From positions 49,044 through 113,043 of IMG/VR virus record IMGVR_UViG_3300031539_000007: a DNA stretch of 64,000 nt; one strand, given 5' to 3'. The position numbers and the translations under genes are program-made. The notes under the pieces are model-generated. The model saw only the letters and a list, made by a program, of their open reading frames with translations, made no database searches and had not been told where the DNA came from. The stretch is from a virus. Numbering within the stretch: position 1 is the first letter of the stretch; every line of letters begins with the position of its first letter. Shown here piece after piece: positions 1 to 9,524 of this stretch.

Positions 1-2
1 CT

Positions 3-3000
3 GTCCCTGTGCAAGTTCATCATCATGGCGATGGTAGTTACGGAGCGTGCGCGGTAAAAGTAGAGCTTGTCGGAGTTGAATCTGTGAATACCGGATGGCT
101 AACATTTCATGGTGGAATCAATGAATTTGAGTGGGTGTCCCCAACCGTCAGCACAAATACAAACGGAAGCGCCGGTGTAGTCGTAACGCTAGAAAGCCGC
201 GCGCTTGGTGGAATAGACTTCTTCATAGACAACCTGGTACTAACTGAAGCTGGCGAGACAGAGCCGCCACCAGTCGTTCCGCCAACAGATTATGACGGGC
301 CAGTTATTACTACTGGCTCTAAAATCTTCACCGCACACACTATCGGAGAGGGCGGGACAATCGAGATGCTACAAGAAGGCCGGGCCGTGGGCGTTACATC
401 GCCTACGGTAAAGGTGTTCTTGTCAATGGGCGCGTCGGATGACATTCACGACGCAAGCCCCGACACAATCATTGTCGGGCGTGTTGATAAGGGCTGGAAC
501 GGGGATAGTATTGAAGGGGTAAACCTGTCTGGAGACTTACTGGTCGAAGCGCAACGCATTATGAATTTGGCGATGCCAGTATGGGCGCAGTTCCCCAACG
601 TGCGGTACTGGGAAATCCTCAACGAAGAAGACCCTGTGGGCGTTGACGGGCATCGGCGTATGGGTATCTTCCAGTCTCATTGTATCGACATAGCCGACGC
701 CAACGGCTACAAGCTCGCCTTGTTCTCCTACAGTTTAGGTGTGCCAGAGTGGGAAGAGTGGGAAGCGATTGTGGCGACTGGTGTATTCGCTAAAGCGAAA
801 ACGGGCGGGCACGCGCTTGCGTTGCACGAATATTCCTACCCGATGGACACCGGGTTCGGTGAAGCACTGCCAGGACAACCGGCATATCCGAATCGCGGTA
901 TACTAGCGTGTCGTTACCGCTGGTTGTACGAAGACTTCCTCAAGCCGCTGAACCAGGTTGTACCGCTATTTATCACCGAGGCACAGATAGCCCTGCCGGA
1001 CTTCCCGACACTTATCACACCAGAAGCATGGCTTGATGAACTCGCGTGGTACGACGAGCGCTTGGCAGAAGATTATTACGTGGTCGGTGCGCATTTATTT
1101 ACCCTGTCGTCTGTACCAGGATGGACAAACTTCAACTGGGTAGAGTGGCGCTCACATTTAGTTGGGTACGCACTCAGCGTCAAGGATAGACGTAACGCCC
1201 TAGCGCCAATCATCGAAGAACCTGTAGACCCGCCGCTCCCACCAGGAGAGTGTACACCTAGATTCCCGTATGCTAGGACATACATACTCATCCCGCCTCG
1301 CCACGGCAGTGAATGGGTTGGCCCATTACTTGAAAAAATCTGGAACGAGAGGCGCTTTACTATAGGATGTTCGGCTGACGATGGGGGATGGGGGCCAGGA
1401 ACGGAAAGCAGGACTGTGCTGGCACTGAATCCAGATGCGTGGGATGGGGACTTGCAAGCGTTCTTCGATGAGTGGTATCCTGGCGTGCTGTATTTCCCTA
1501 TCCATGCCGATACGCCAGAAGAATTTGCTCAGGCTGTATACGACTATTACAATCCGCCCACAGGCTTCCCGCCAGTGTGGGATGACGACATTACCTACGA
1601 CTTACCACGGCGCACAGATTGCAGCCTATTCCCAGATGGCACGTGGCCGCAGCGCACGCTGATACAGATTGACGGGGTGACTGCCCATCATGTCGGGTCT
1701 GATGCCACTCCTCTCCAGGTAGCCACGGCATATCTTCAGAAGGATGGATGCAGGCCATCTATCCCCTACACTATCTGGATTGAAAAGGATGGCACGATTC
1801 TCAAGTGTAACCCGCTCGAAGATGCCGGGCTGCACGACAACACCAGTGGGTACACGACCGTCAACACACACCTGAGCGTCGGGCTTGCGGGCGCGTTACA
1901 CATTGACTATCCTACCGAGGCGCAGTACAACGCGCTGGTAAAGGTTATCTTCTGGTGTGTAGACAATCCAGAGATGAACGTCATCAGAGAGCGGGTAAAG
2001 GGGCACATGGACTACATCAGTACACAGTGCCCTGGGTGGAAGGAGGGCAGCAATACCGGCGCGGATCGCTGGAAGTGCGAGTTGTACGGCAGGCTAGGAT
2101 GGGACATTGATGGTTGCGAGGTCGCCCCGCCGCCGTCTGGTGGTAACACTCGCGGGGTTCACGCGCACGCATCCACATCGCCACGGCTAACAACAAGCCA
2201 GATTATCGACCTGGTAGCACCTATGAACCTATCACACTACAAAATTCTCGATGAGGGTAGCCCCGCGAATGTCGAGCTGGCACTGGCACTGATGGCGAAC
2301 GACATCGAACCAGTTGTCAGGCTGTATCAGGCCGGGCAGTTCCCTGGAAGAAATACGCGCATCCCCTACATCGGTAACATGCTTGCTACTGGCGCGACGC
2401 TAATAGAGATTGGCAACGAGCCAAACCTGCCAGTCGAGTGGGTGGACGCATACAGGCCGATGGTGGATTGGCACAACACAGAGATAGTCAATGCCGTAGC
2501 GCAGAGTTGGTTGCTTGATGCGCGCCAAGTTATTTCTATGGGCGGCAGGCCAGGACTGTACGCGCTCGCCCCCACCGACAGAGGCGGGGTTAATCCGCAG
2601 TTCTCAGATGTAATGTGGTTCGAGGGGATTACTAACTGGCTACGGGCCAACGCATTGTCAGAACTGCGCGGCTGGCTTAATGATTGGATAGTATGGTTGC
2701 CGGTACACAGCGGGCGCTTCGACAAACCGCTCGACTTTAATCCGTTCCAAGCCACGTACAGGGACAGCATGTGTATGCTAGGGTACAATATTCACCAGCA
2801 GATTCTTTCTGATAAGTTTGGTGTGAGTGACGTGCTCACTATTGGCACCGAGGGGGGCTGCTACTCACCAGAATCACTGGTAAGGATGCAGTTCTCCCCT
2901 ATCTACAATGAAGCTGGTTGGGGCACGGCGGTAGTAGAGATGCACAACTTCCTGAATGCCAGGGGCGACATCGCGGCGGTGTGCTCGTGGATACTTGGAG

Positions 3001-3086
3001 TGAGTGATGATCCCACATGGGACGAGGATGCCTGGATCAGGCGCGATGGTAGTTGGCGCAGTCCAATGACAGCAATGAGGAGCTAA
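3..3086 (+). CDS. Tail-associated lysin: two glycosidase-like barrels flanking an amidase (5' partial)
   Basis: The frame is open to the left edge, so the N-terminus is missing; 1027 residues are visible. In order: a beta-sandwich-like carbohydrate-binding segment ending near residue 80 (FFIDNLVLTE); a proline linker; a TIM-barrel glycosidase-like domain with WEILNEE (Glu208) and ITEAQ (Glu326) as likely acid/base and nucleophile; a small domain near 415-520; an N-acetylmuramoyl-L-alanine amidase (PGRP/T7-lysozyme type) with zinc ligands His562, His668 and Cys676; then a second barrel with IEIGNEPN (Glu806) and IGTEGG (Glu950). The eight-residue His-Cys spacing matches T7 lysozyme. It probably cuts peptidoglycan or surface glycan during entry or lysis. 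A holin-like gene follows. Confidence 0.85.
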   Translation, partial: VPVQVHHHGDGSYGACAVKVELVGVESVNTGWLTFHGGINEFEWVSPTVSTNTNGSAGVVVTLESRALGGIDFFIDNLVLTEAGETEPPPVVPPTDYDGPVITTGSKIFTAHTIGEGGTIEMLQEGRAVGVTSPTVKVFLSMGASDDIHDASPDTIIVGRVDKGWNGDSIEGVNLSGDLLVEAQRIMNLAMPVWAQFPNVRYWEILNEEDPVGVDGHRRMGIFQSHCIDIADANGYKLALFSYSLGVPEWEEWEAIVATGVFAKAKTGGHALALHEYSYPMDTGFGEALPGQPAYPNRGILACRYRWLYEDFLKPLNQVVPLFITEAQIALPDFPTLITPEAWLDELAWYDERLAEDYYVVGAHLFTLSSVPGWTNFNWVEWRSHLVGYALSVKDRRNALAPIIEEPVDPPLPPGECTPRFPYARTYILIPPRHGSEWVGPLLEKIWNERRFTIGCSADDGGWGPGTESRTVLALNPDAWDGDLQAFFDEWYPGVLYFPIHADTPEEFAQAVYDYYNPPTGFPPVWDDDITYDLPRRTDCSLFPDGTWPQRTLIQIDGVTAHHVGSDATPLQVATAYLQKDGCRPSIPYTIWIEKDGTILKCNPLEDAGLHDNTSGYTTVNTHLSVGLAGALHIDYPTEAQYNALVKVIFWCVDNPEMNVIRERVKGHMDYISTQCPGWKEGSNTGADRWKCELYGRLGWDIDGCEVAPPPSGGNTRGVHAHASTSPRLTTSQIIDLVAPMNLSHYKILDEGSPANVELALALMANDIEPVVRLYQAGQFPGRNTRIPYIGNMLATGATLIEIGNEPNLPVEWVDAYRPMVDWHNTEIVNAVAQSWLLDARQVISMGGRPGLYALAPTDRGGVNPQFSDVMWFEGITNWLRANALSELRGWLNDWIVWLPVHSGRFDKPLDFNPFQATYRDSMCMLGYNIHQQILSDKFGVSDVLTIGTEGGCYSPESLVRMQFSPIYNEAGWGTAVVEMHNFLNARGDIAAVCSWILGVSDDPTWDEDAWIRRDGSWRSPMTAMRS

Positions 3087-3091
3087 ATAAT

Positions 3092-3334
3092 ATGGGTGAC
3101 GAAAAACCAAAGGGACGGGTAACACAAGAACTGGTAGTGGACAGGCGTATACCGGCGATTATAGCCTCTACACTGTATCTCGCGCTATCGGCGTTCAATA
3201 TGCTGTACGCTTCAGTGTTCGCAGACGGGTGGCTAGATGCCGGTAGAGCCGTCGCGTTTGCGATAATCGCATTCTTCATTGGGGTTGGGCTTCTTGGGCT
3301 GACCAGAAAGGAAAGTACGCATGTTGAGGAGTAG
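3092..3334 (+). CDS. Small two-TM membrane protein, putative holin
   Basis: 80 residues. The start ATG at 3092 has GAGGAG 9 bases upstream, inside the end of the lysin gene. Two hydrophobic segments (about 23-43 and 52-70) are followed by a short charged tail. Size, topology and position directly after a lysin gene fit a holin or a tail-tip membrane protein; this is inference from context because holins share little sequence. Its last codons overlap the next gene by 14 bp, so the two are translationally coupled. Confidence 0.7.
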   Translation: MGDEKPKGRVTQELVVDRRIPAIIASTLYLALSAFNMLYASVFADGWLDAGRAVAFAIIAFFIGVGLLGLTRKESTHVEE

Positions 3335-3797
3335 CCTCTGGCGCAAGCGCGTGGTTATGGCGCGCGATTCTGGCAAGGAGTCATTTCGCTATGATGATAT
3401 GGTTGAGTTGTGGGAGATTTCGAGGGCTGGAATCTCGGTTGCTTTGAAGCAACTTAGCGAGGAGTGCCCTGGCGGAGTTATCACTTCCAAGGACGGGCAG
3501 CGCACGGTGGTTGAGTTTGACTACGACTTACTCGTTGGAGATAATGACACGTTCGACGACGACCTGCCGCTCAATATCCCTGACTGGATGGCGAGAGAAA
3601 CGTATGATGCCGTAATGGAACGCGCTGATATTGACCTAGAGCAGTACGACATCTTTTTCTCTCATCGTGACGATGACTGGATGAGGCAATACCAAAGAGG
3701 CGGGGTTGTCATAAGCGTACACGAGAGCGGACAGAAAACGCGGTTGTACGAAGTGACGTTTAGAGTTGATAATTGTGTCGTAATAGGGGGATTTTAA
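3321..3797 (+). CDS. Unknown protein, possible winged-helix N-terminus
   Basis: 158 residues; ATG preceded by AGGAAAG. Residues 20-65 (DMVELWEISRAGISVALKQL, then a beta-hairpin-like stretch) look like a helix-turn-helix with wing, but no family is recognised. The C-terminal half is acidic and mixed alpha/beta. It lies between the holin candidate and the ribonucleotide reductase in one plus-strand operon, 2 bp before the reductase start. Function unknown. Confidence 0.7.
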   Translation: MLRSSLWRKRVVMARDSGKESFRYDDMVELWEISRAGISVALKQLSEECPGGVITSKDGQRTVVEFDYDLLVGDNDTFDDDLPLNIPDWMARETYDAVMERADIDLEQYDIFFSHRDDDWMRQYQRGGVVISVHESGQKTRLYEVTFRVDNCVVIGGF

Positions 3798-3799
3798 CG

Positions 3800-6010
3800 T
3801 TGGAAGTTGTAAAGCGTGACGGTCGGATTGTCCCGTTCGATGATAGCCGTATCTATCGGGCGATAGATAGATGCTTCGCTGGCCTTGGCTATGATGCCAA
3901 GGTAGGCCCACAAGAGCTAACGCGGCGCGCAGTGCTGGTCGTGTCTGGCAAATACGAGCGGCCTACTGTTGAGCAGATTCAGGACGTGGTAGAGAGTGTG
4001 CTGCTTGCCGCTGACGAGATCGAAGCGGCACGCGCCTACATCCGCTACAGATACGAGCACGAGAAGTCCAGGAGGGCAAGAGACGTGCCCAGTGGCGTCA
4101 GAGAGGCGTTTGCAGAGTCGGATGCGTACTTTGCTACCCCTATCCAGAAGTTTCAGTTCTACGACAAATACAGCCGCTTTGACTACTTCTTAGGTAGACG
4201 CGAAACGTGGGTGGAAACAGTGGATCGTGCGGTGGCTTTTCTTAGAAAGCTGTCCGAGAACAAGCTGCCAGAGAAAGACTACGCGCGCATCCGCGATGGC
4301 ATCCTGAATATGAAGGTGATGCCGTCAATGAGGCTGCTGGCAATGGCTGGCCCTGCGGCAGAGAGGTCTGGTCTAACAATCTACAACTGTGCCTATCTAC
4401 CAGTGGATAGCATTAGTTCATTCTATGAGGCTACCATACTGGCGATGAGTGGCTGTGGCGTTGGCTACTCTGTAGAGCGCCAGTACGTTGAGCAGTTACC
4501 CCGCGTGCAACGGCAAGGCGACGGGACTACATTTACAACGTTTGTAATACCAGACACCGCCGAGGGCTGGGCTAACGCTATACAGTACGGATTAGAGACG
4601 TGGTTCAATGGGTGGGATGTGCGCTTCGACTACTCAGAGATACGCCCCGCCGGTGCGCCGCTGATGACTAAGGGCGGGCGTAGCTCTGGCCCAGCACCCC
4701 TGCGCAAACTGCTGACATTCGCTAGAGACAAAGTGCTCAGTAGGCAAGGTGGTTTCTTGCGTCCAATTGACGCTCACGACATTATGTGCGCCATTGGCGG
4801 GTCGGTAATTAGCGGAGGCATGCGTCGCACAGCTCTCCTTTCCCTGTTCGACTTCGACGATGCTGAGATGAAGCACTGCAAAGATGGCGACTTCTGGCGC
4901 GACAACAGCCAGCGCTGGAACGCCAACAACTCGGCGGTCTGGCCCGATAGACCGCTAACGCAATCAGAGGTCGCGCACCACCTGCTAGAGATGTTCGATA
5001 GCGGTAGAGGGGAACCTGGAATATTTAATCGCAGGGCGGCGCTAAATACTATCCCAGAACGTAGGAATAAAGAATATGTTTATGGAACAAATCCTTGTGG
5101 GGAGGTCTTGCTGCGCCCTAAAATGTTGTGCAACTTATCCTCTATCATTGCTCGTAGCAACGACAATCTAGTAACGCTGCTTGAAAAGGCAGAGCTGGCT
5201 ACTATCATTGGCACTATTCAGTCAATGGCGACGAACTTCCCTGGGATGCCTGATGAGTGGCGCAAGAACTGCGAAGAAGAGCGCTTGCTGGGTGTAGACC
5301 TCAACGGCCAGTTGGACTCACCCGTGGCGATGCTGCCCGATGTACAAGCGCTACTCAAACAGCAAGTGCTCAGAATCAACGGGCGGTACGCGAAGCTGCT
5401 TGGTATCAATCGAGCGGCGGCCACAACATGCGTTAAGCCTTCTGGTAACTCGTCACTGCTGTTGGATTGTTCGTCGGGGTTGCACGCACGCTGGTCTAAA
5501 TACTACGTGCGCAACATCAGGATTAGTGCGCTCTCGCCGTTGCTTGGAGTTATGCGCGATGCTGGTGTGCCGATGTCGCCAGAGAACGGGCAAGACCCTG
5601 ATAGCTGCAATACGTGGGTGATCCACTTCCCGGTCAAATCCCCAGACAGAGCAATGACGCGCAACGACAGGACTGCAATCCAGCAATGTAATTACTGGCT
5701 ACAGAATAAGATACAGTGGACTGAGCAAAACCCGTCGGTCACTATCTCGTACAAGCCCGACGAAATCTTAGACATCATCAAGTGGGTATGGCAGAATCAA
5801 GACAACATCAACGGAATGACTTTCTTGCCTACGTTTGATGCGCTGTACGACCAGATGCCCTACGAGGAAATCACCGAGGCTGAATACAACGAGTTGGCTG
5901 CCGTGTTCCCGGAGATCGACTTCTCGAAAGTGTGGCGTTACGAGGACAAAGATTTAACTTCTGCGGCACAAGAGCTTGCGTGTATGGCGGGTTCGTGCGA
6001 ACTGGCTTGA
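3800..6010 (+). CDS. nrdJ: Class II (adenosylcobalamin-dependent) ribonucleoside-triphosphate reductase
   Basis: 736 residues from a TTG start at 3800, chosen because GGGGGA at 3786-3791 sits at good spacing and it begins exactly at an ATP-cone (EVVKRDGRIVPFDDSRIYRA). The rest is an RTPR-type catalytic domain: Cys197 in NCAYLP, Cys433 and Glu435 in NPCGEV, Cys444 in LCNLS, and a C-terminal CMAGSC redox pair. The 11-residue spacing 433-444 equals that between the thiyl Cys408 and Cys419 of the Lactobacillus enzyme. It reduces ribonucleotides to deoxynucleotides with cobalamin and is oxygen-independent. The ATP-cone, absent from the Lactobacillus enzyme, implies allosteric activity control. Host cobalamin would be required. 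Confidence 0.95.
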   Translation: MEVVKRDGRIVPFDDSRIYRAIDRCFAGLGYDAKVGPQELTRRAVLVVSGKYERPTVEQIQDVVESVLLAADEIEAARAYIRYRYEHEKSRRARDVPSGVREAFAESDAYFATPIQKFQFYDKYSRFDYFLGRRETWVETVDRAVAFLRKLSENKLPEKDYARIRDGILNMKVMPSMRLLAMAGPAAERSGLTIYNCAYLPVDSISSFYEATILAMSGCGVGYSVERQYVEQLPRVQRQGDGTTFTTFVIPDTAEGWANAIQYGLETWFNGWDVRFDYSEIRPAGAPLMTKGGRSSGPAPLRKLLTFARDKVLSRQGGFLRPIDAHDIMCAIGGSVISGGMRRTALLSLFDFDDAEMKHCKDGDFWRDNSQRWNANNSAVWPDRPLTQSEVAHHLLEMFDSGRGEPGIFNRRAALNTIPERRNKEYVYGTNPCGEVLLRPKMLCNLSSIIARSNDNLVTLLEKAELATIIGTIQSMATNFPGMPDEWRKNCEEERLLGVDLNGQLDSPVAMLPDVQALLKQQVLRINGRYAKLLGINRAAATTCVKPSGNSSLLLDCSSGLHARWSKYYVRNIRISALSPLLGVMRDAGVPMSPENGQDPDSCNTWVIHFPVKSPDRAMTRNDRTAIQQCNYWLQNKIQWTEQNPSVTISYKPDEILDIIKWVWQNQDNINGMTFLPTFDALYDQMPYEEITEAEYNELAAVFPEIDFSKVWRYEDKDLTSAAQELACMAGSCELA

Positions 6011-6011
6011 T

Positions 6012-6039
6012 TTGACTGTTACTGGCAATATGCTATACT
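6012..6039 (+). promoter_or_regulatory. sigma70-type promoter for 6072 and 6212 genes
   Basis: -35 TTGACT (6012-6017), 16-bp spacer, extended -10 TGC-TATACT (hexamer 6034-6039). It starts 2 bp after the reductase stop codon and points at two small genes that end at a terminator, forming a short independent unit. Confidence 0.8.
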
Positions 6040-6071
6040 AGGGGCATCAAATCAACTAAAAGGAGCAGTGT

Positions 6072-6191
6072 ATGTTTGTTTACAAGAACTGGGCGGATGG
6101 CCGCTATGCATGCCGTGGATGGTTTTTGTTTGGCTTAATCCCACTTGCTGTATGGAAAATCAACGCGGACGTGCCCACCAACGGCAATTGA
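6072..6191 (+). CDS. Small 39-residue protein with one hydrophobic segment
   Basis: The ATG at 6072 follows AAGGAG at 6059-6064; the GTG at 6068 opens another frame and is less likely. The peptide has aromatic residues and a short hydrophobic stretch (WFLFGLIPLAVW) that could sit in the membrane. It is the first gene after the 6012 promoter. No family recognised. Confidence 0.6.
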   Translation: MFVYKNWADGRYACRGWFLFGLIPLAVWKINADVPTNGN

Positions 6192-6211
6192 TAAATCATA
6201 AGGAGAGTGAT

Positions 6212-6685
6212 ATGACAAAGAGCGGTAATACTGTAGCTGCGGTGTGCCCGTCAAGCGGGGATTTCGTGGCGCGTGAGCCGAAGGTGTTCTTGGAAGTCAG
6301 GGACCTGTCCGAGAAGTGGACTCGGTATACGTTTAGCGAGCATGAAGAAATTGATCTGCTTGACTTTGCGGGGTTGACGGACTGTGTTACCCCGCTGGAC
6401 GTTTATGCACCGGCGGTGTGCCCAATGACGGGCGAGGCTGTTACTGAAGTCCCGGTGCTGCGCATCAAGGCGAAGGGCGGAGGTGTGGAGTTTACATTCT
6501 ACTTTTCAAGTGATGCGGAAACGGCGATTGCCGAAGAGTTCAATGTCAGCATACGCCAAGGGTATCGGTATCCGTGGAGAGGAACATACGGGTCTGTCGA
6601 ACCCTGCGGGGTCACACTCACTATTCCAGCAGGCATGTCCATGTCCGTACCGCAATTCCTTTACCCACAACCCCCGCACACGTAG
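6212..6685 (+). CDS. Unknown 157-residue protein with CPxxG pairs
   Basis: ATG at 6212 with AGGAGAG 4-10 bases upstream. Two short motifs VCPSSGD (about residue 11) and VCPMTGEAV (about residue 72) recall zinc-knuckle halves, but the second cysteine of each pair is absent. The rest is predicted beta-rich. Function unknown. The terminator at 6701 follows 15 bp after the stop. Confidence 0.75.
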   Translation: MTKSGNTVAAVCPSSGDFVAREPKVFLEVRDLSEKWTRYTFSEHEEIDLLDFAGLTDCVTPLDVYAPAVCPMTGEAVTEVPVLRIKAKGGGVEFTFYFSSDAETAIAEEFNVSIRQGYRYPWRGTYGSVEPCGVTLTIPAGMSMSVPQFLYPQPPHT

Positions 6686-6700
6686 ATTGCGGCACAAAGC

Positions 6701-6732
6701 AAAAGCCCTGGTTTAATCGCCAGGGCTTTTTT
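6701..6732. terminator. Bidirectional intrinsic terminator
   Basis: AAAAGCCCTGG, an 8-base loop, then CCAGGGCTTTTTT. The 11-bp stem has T runs on both strands. It separates the plus-strand unit from the minus-strand genes whose first stop lies at 6744, so it serves converging transcription. Confidence 0.9.
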
Positions 6733-6743
6733 GTTGCCACGAA

Positions 6744-8438
6744 TCAACTGAACAGCGAGCCTTGCACTACCTCTTCACCGTCGTCCGTGACAAACACCTC
6801 TGGTACAGCCCCTAGTCTCTGTGCTGCGTTCTTGTGCAGGTACTCGAACGAGATGTCGCATCCAATACCGTGACGACCCAGGGCACGGGCTACCTGGAGA
6901 GTAGTGCCGCTGCCTACGAACGGGTCGAAGACGATGGCTGGCACGACACAGAAATCTGTCAGCGGTTCGTCTTCCCACTGCTCTCCTTCAAAATACCACC
7001 GCGCGTCACAACTATTGCAGGGGATAAACGCGCCGCGTACCCCGCCGTGAATCCCGCTTGGTAGAAATGACATATCCCATTCGTGAGTATGATTGCTGAT
7101 ACAGTTACAAGTAGGACGCCAGCCGAGAGTTGAAAACTGGACGTGTTTAGTCACGCCGAGAGTAGACTGCTCAGTACCACCGTCAAGAGCGCCGCCACTG
7201 GCAAGGATGCGCCCTTGCGCCGCGCCAGGGTTGTGCTTGTTAGCAATGCGTGCCATCACCCTCTCGAACGGCGCGCCACATTTTACACATACGCCATATT
7301 CGCTGCTCCCAGCCTTAACGCACGGTTCAACAAGCGTGCTAGGGAATACGGCGAAGTGGCTCCCCTTGTAGCCCTTCGCGTTGACGTGCAACGCCAGTGG
7401 CTCACCATTAGTATCCAGTAGCAATCCCATATTGTCGCGTAGCCCGTACAGATAGTCCAGGTGTTCTTCGGATTGTGCGATTGCGTAATCTACCGAGTCC
7501 TTCCATACATCCGACGTGCGCCGGTTGCGCCCAGGTTCAACATCTCTGCTTTTGTCGTTAGCACGGGCTTGGTTCATTGAGTGTGGGGTTTGGCCTGGAG
7601 CACCGTCGATATTCTTGTGCGTGCTGCTGTTACCGCGCTTGGCCCTGGCGATACTCCCCGCGCTCGTGGGCATCTCTACGGCCTTTGCGTCGTAGTAGTA
7701 ATGCTCGGACTTGGAAAGCAGGAACAGGTACTCGTGCGCGGTTGTCATGCGGTCGGTGACACTTTCGGGCATACACGAGTCTTTTATCCACTGCGGATCG
7801 TTGCGTAGATACCAGCCATCAGCGCGAAGCGCGAGTGCTATAAGCCAAGGGATACCCATAAGGTCTTTGTTTTTTATATCGTATTGCGATGGCGGACGCC
7901 CCTGCATATCGCGCGAGAAATTAGCACCCTTCCACCCCATGTCGCCATCTGTTTGCATACGGGTGTACCCTTTGTGATTGTTATAACTGTCGCCAAAGTT
8001 CAAAAACACAGGCGCGTCCTGGCGCGATACTCGCCACACTTCTCTAAAGATAGCCACAATATGCCCGACGAACATCTCTGGTGTTGGCTCTAGTCCTAGC
8101 TCGCCACGCCAAGCGCCGCATTTGAGACAGATGTTGCCACTGCTCGCAGTCTGCCCTTTACCAGCAGCGTCAGCGTCCTTCCACTTCGTTTGCTCTACCT
8201 GGCCTGGATGATGCGGTGGCAAGTCGTCGCCAAACACATGCTCGCAATCTGGATCGCCAGGAATAACGATCTCTGGCAGCCACTCGATTTGCTTGTAAGT
8301 CATACCGGGCCACACAGAGCCTTGTTCGCCTTTGTATTTTCTCTTCCCGTAATACGGCGGAGAGGTCACTACACAGTGTACGCTCTTATCCGCCAGTGGG
8401 ATATGAATACCGTTAGAATTGATGAGCAGTTCCATCAC
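6744..8438 (-). CDS. DNA methyltransferase, class beta (N4-C or N6-A)
   Basis: 564 residues. Catalytic motif IV TSPPYY lies near residue 29, and the AdoMet-binding motif I (FDPFVGSGTT) comes late, near residue 505. This motif order is that of beta-class amino-methyltransferases. Two CxxC pairs (CLKCG, CVKCG) suggest a zinc finger in the central specificity region, which is longer than usual. It probably modifies phage DNA to evade host restriction; no cognate nuclease gene is seen. The start overlaps the dnaN stop by 4 bp (ATGA). Confidence 0.9.
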   Translation of the reverse strand: MMELLINSNGIHIPLADKSVHCVVTSPPYYGKRKYKGEQGSVWPGMTYKQIEWLPEIVIPGDPDCEHVFGDDLPPHHPGQVEQTKWKDADAAGKGQTASSGNICLKCGAWRGELGLEPTPEMFVGHIVAIFREVWRVSRQDAPVFLNFGDSYNNHKGYTRMQTDGDMGWKGANFSRDMQGRPPSQYDIKNKDLMGIPWLIALALRADGWYLRNDPQWIKDSCMPESVTDRMTTAHEYLFLLSKSEHYYYDAKAVEMPTSAGSIARAKRGNSSTHKNIDGAPGQTPHSMNQARANDKSRDVEPGRNRRTSDVWKDSVDYAIAQSEEHLDYLYGLRDNMGLLLDTNGEPLALHVNAKGYKGSHFAVFPSTLVEPCVKAGSSEYGVCVKCGAPFERVMARIANKHNPGAAQGRILASGGALDGGTEQSTLGVTKHVQFSTLGWRPTCNCISNHTHEWDMSFLPSGIHGGVRGAFIPCNSCDARWYFEGEQWEDEPLTDFCVVPAIVFDPFVGSGTTLQVARALGRHGIGCDISFEYLHKNAAQRLGAVPEVFVTDDGEEVVQGSLFS

Positions 8439-9511
8439 TTAACGTACCGTGGGGACAGTGCATGCACGAAGGCGGAGTCGCTGCCCGTAATTATTACCGT
8501 GCTGAGAGCGCCCTTGATGTGCATCGTGATGTCACCACTGAAAGCACGTAGCGCCTCCCTCATATACTCCGCACACATTAGCAAGCATAGCTCGGCATCG
8601 CCCTCTGCCTGTACAGCTATATCGCCGCCGCCATCAGTGCCAGCAACGCTGACGACGATGCTGCTGTTAGTGATAGCGAAGGTGATGGTGCCATCTCCCA
8701 TCCCGTCAAACATAGAAGCGCGCCTGACTGCATCCAACAACGCCGACGAATCTACGGTAACTGTACAGCGACCGTCGGTGTCGAACATCCCAGTCTCTTC
8801 TACACTGGACTGAACACCGTCGCCGTTGACAAGCTGGGTAGAGAACAGGATTGCGCCAGTGTCAAATGTCATTCGCCCGTTGCCGCAGCCAACGGTAACA
8901 ATATCAGTGCCAAGTATTTTCGACAGCTCGTTCGCAGAGCCAGGCGGAATCAGCGCCTCACAGACAGCCTCAGTGTCAGTTGTGTTCCTTGAGATGCGGT
9001 AGCCATCTAACCCCATGAACGCCAGCTTGCCATCAAGTGTGTACAACGCTACGCTATTAAGCGTCGGGCGGCTTGCGTCATGGGACGCGAAAGGGGCGCA
9101 GTATTCAAGCGCCGCCTTTAGGACAGTGCCGTCAATCTCAAACGAGAAGTCGGCAGCCCCGGCAATCAGTGGGAACATATCAGCGGGCAGGCATTTGAAT
9201 CTCACCTTCGTGTTACCGCTGACGAGCCTCAATACGTCATTGACCATCTCTAGCTGCACCGTGTCGGTATTCAGCGAGGCTACCACATCCGCGAATAGCA
9301 CCGGAACAACGGTAGCGAAGTCTTCGCCGCAATCAGCGTCCACGTACACCTCGACTGACTTCTCGAAGTCGGTGGCGCACAGGCACATAATCCCATCAAC
9401 AACTTTTAGCAGGATGTTCTGTGCGATAGGGATAGTCGTGCGTGCCGGGGCAATACGCTTGGCGATTGCTGTCCCACGCTTCAGTTCTTGGGTTGCTACC
9501 GTGATTTTCAT
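8435..9511 (-). CDS. dnaN: DNA polymerase III beta subunit (sliding clamp)
   Basis: 358 residues, close to the 366 of the E. coli clamp. The N-terminus (MKITVATQELKRGTAIAKRI) and the repeated three-domain pattern, with LNSVALYTLDGKLAFMGLDG near residue 145-165, are typical of DnaN. It should form a dimeric ring tethering the replicase to DNA. Phages of this kind usually borrow the host polymerase through such a clamp; no polymerase gene is in the window. GGAGACTG precedes the ATG. Confidence 0.93.
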   Translation of the reverse strand: MKITVATQELKRGTAIAKRIAPARTTIPIAQNILLKVVDGIMCLCATDFEKSVEVYVDADCGEDFATVVPVLFADVVASLNTDTVQLEMVNDVLRLVSGNTKVRFKCLPADMFPLIAGAADFSFEIDGTVLKAALEYCAPFASHDASRPTLNSVALYTLDGKLAFMGLDGYRISRNTTDTEAVCEALIPPGSANELSKILGTDIVTVGCGNGRMTFDTGAILFSTQLVNGDGVQSSVEETGMFDTDGRCTVTVDSSALLDAVRRASMFDGMGDGTITFAITNSSIVVSVAGTDGGGDIAVQAEGDAELCLLMCAEYMREALRAFSGDITMHIKGALSTVIITGSDSAFVHALSPRYVK

Positions 9512-9524
9512 TCAGTCTCCTTGC

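Noticed and set aside
2366-2788. Minus-strand 140-codon frame inside the lysin gene
   Set aside because: It is the antisense shadow of a strongly coding plus-strand region and has no RBS.
8190-8813. Plus-strand 207-codon frame over the methyltransferase and dnaN
   Set aside because: Antisense shadow; both minus-strand genes are firmly identified by motifs.
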